Shown here in pieces: positions 63,209-63,369 of a DNA stretch of 63,369 nucleotides (positions within the stretch are counted from its first letter, which is position 1; the number at the start of each line of letters is the position of its first letter). Below the pieces are notes generated by a model that worked only from the letters and a program-made list of their open reading frames with translations, was not told the origin of the DNA and did no database searches. The stretch spans positions 1 through 63,369 of the forward strand of contig CALGOB010000080.1 in assembly GCA_937958005.1 (NCBI GenBank), written 5' to 3'. The stretch comes from an uncultured Cyclobacteriaceae bacterium (GTDB taxonomy: Bacteria > Bacteroidota > Bacteroidia > Cytophagales > Cyclobacteriaceae). The position numbers were made by a program, and so were the translations under genes.

Positions 63209-63369
63209 AACCCGAATGATGCAATAGGAATTTGATGCAAACCATAACTAACAGTCATTTAGCCACTTAAATCCTAATTTCCTACTCACCATAATGGAGA
63301 CTATGTCTGTGTTGCAAATCAGAATTTAAGCAGTTATCTAACAGCCACTTATGATTTTCTCTTAAAAGT
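63209..63369 (+). repeat. Partial family A element at the window end
   Basis: Begins with the terminal repeat AACCCGAATGATGCA (63209-63223) and continues to the window end. Bases 63251-63369 equal 1-119 except for two substitutions. Joined in thought with 120-138, the full element would be about 180 bp. Confidence 0.75.

Larger units (their letters stand above)
62858..63369. other. 3' flank of the crt operon
   Basis: No gene is seen. It contains a nested-hairpin repeat and the left part of a family A element that runs off the window end. Confidence 0.6.

Noticed and set aside
1-63369. Window as a complete circular plasmid or phage because its ends match
   Set aside because: The two 119-bp end segments differ at two positions, the gene content is chromosomal (rho, serS, gltX, panC), and there are no replication or phage genes.

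Overview
The window is a low-GC chromosomal segment of a Bacteroidota bacterium, most likely a Cytophagales (Cyclobacteriaceae-like) marine or soil gliding type. The grounds are the protein families (DUF4270 and DUF1573 lipoproteins, DUF4286, a short starch-synthase-like protein, an extended Rho, a CruF/CrtZ carotenoid set), the absence of Shine-Dalgarno sequences, and promoters of the Bacteroidota type (TTTG, about 20 nt, TAnnTTTG), best seen before the single tRNA gene. Nearly all genes are ordinary housekeeping genes. What is unusual is the spaces between them, which hold several families of short structured repeats, gene remnants and nested insertions. Both window ends lie inside copies of the same inverted-repeat element, so the window probably is an assembly contig broken at repeats.

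Layout. 1-967: repeat end, gene scrap and an array of hairpins. 968-3125: two-gene Fe-S oxidoreductase operon. 3178-3328: promoter, tRNA-Phe, terminator. 3329-6091: repeats, then a small accessory operon (CAT-like acetyltransferase, Crp/Fnr regulator) and an SRPBCC gene. 6246-8615: MBOAT O-acyltransferase with an SGNH-like partner. 8634-9167: two small paralogues, one broken. 9203-9927: repeats, one inserted in another. 9923-17820: alpha-2-macroglobulin plus PBP1C operon. 17821-18907: repeats. 18908-22881: trkA-trkH-lgt. 22909-23655: lipoprotein. 23763-24883: nested repeats and a broken small gene. 24911-26275: SpoIIE-type membrane phosphatase. 26276-28112: repeat island with an IS5-like transposase scrap. 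28169-30787: large secreted WG-like protein. 31205-34186: small unknown gene, yajC-ybbR-coaE operon, DUF1573 lipoprotein. 34448-37369: holin-like pair, AraC regulator, acyl-CoA dehydrogenase. 37472-40872: panC-panD-flippase-rfaE2-Zn-peptidase operon. 40984-47176: starch-synthase-like protein, DUF4270 lipoprotein, glmS, ridA, gltX and a 58-residue gene. 47177-55607: methyltransferase, saccharopine-dehydrogenase-like enzyme, rho, serS, prolyl oligopeptidase, GNAT, DUF4286. 55664-62857: carotenoid region.

The carotenoid region is the most coherent system. cruF and a MerR/CarH-like regulator are followed, after a 700-bp gap, by one tightly coupled operon: ECF sigma factor, crtI, crtB, a lycopene cyclase, ispH and crtZ. 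Three inverted repeats built from the half-site TTTGTTTAAT lie in front of the sigma gene, and the last one straddles the predicted -7 element. This fits a light-controlled or B12-related repressor silencing its own pigment operon in the dark. Expected products are beta-carotene, zeaxanthin and, with CruF, 1'-hydroxy carotenoids of the saproxanthin/myxol/flexixanthin kind.

The strongest candidate for something undescribed is a dispersed repeat of about 108-177 bp (4071, 9820, 47848, 62927 and decayed copies). It carries two short palindromes, each of which can be expanded at its exact centre by a hairpin of about 35 nt. The inserted hairpins differ from each other by compensating stem changes.
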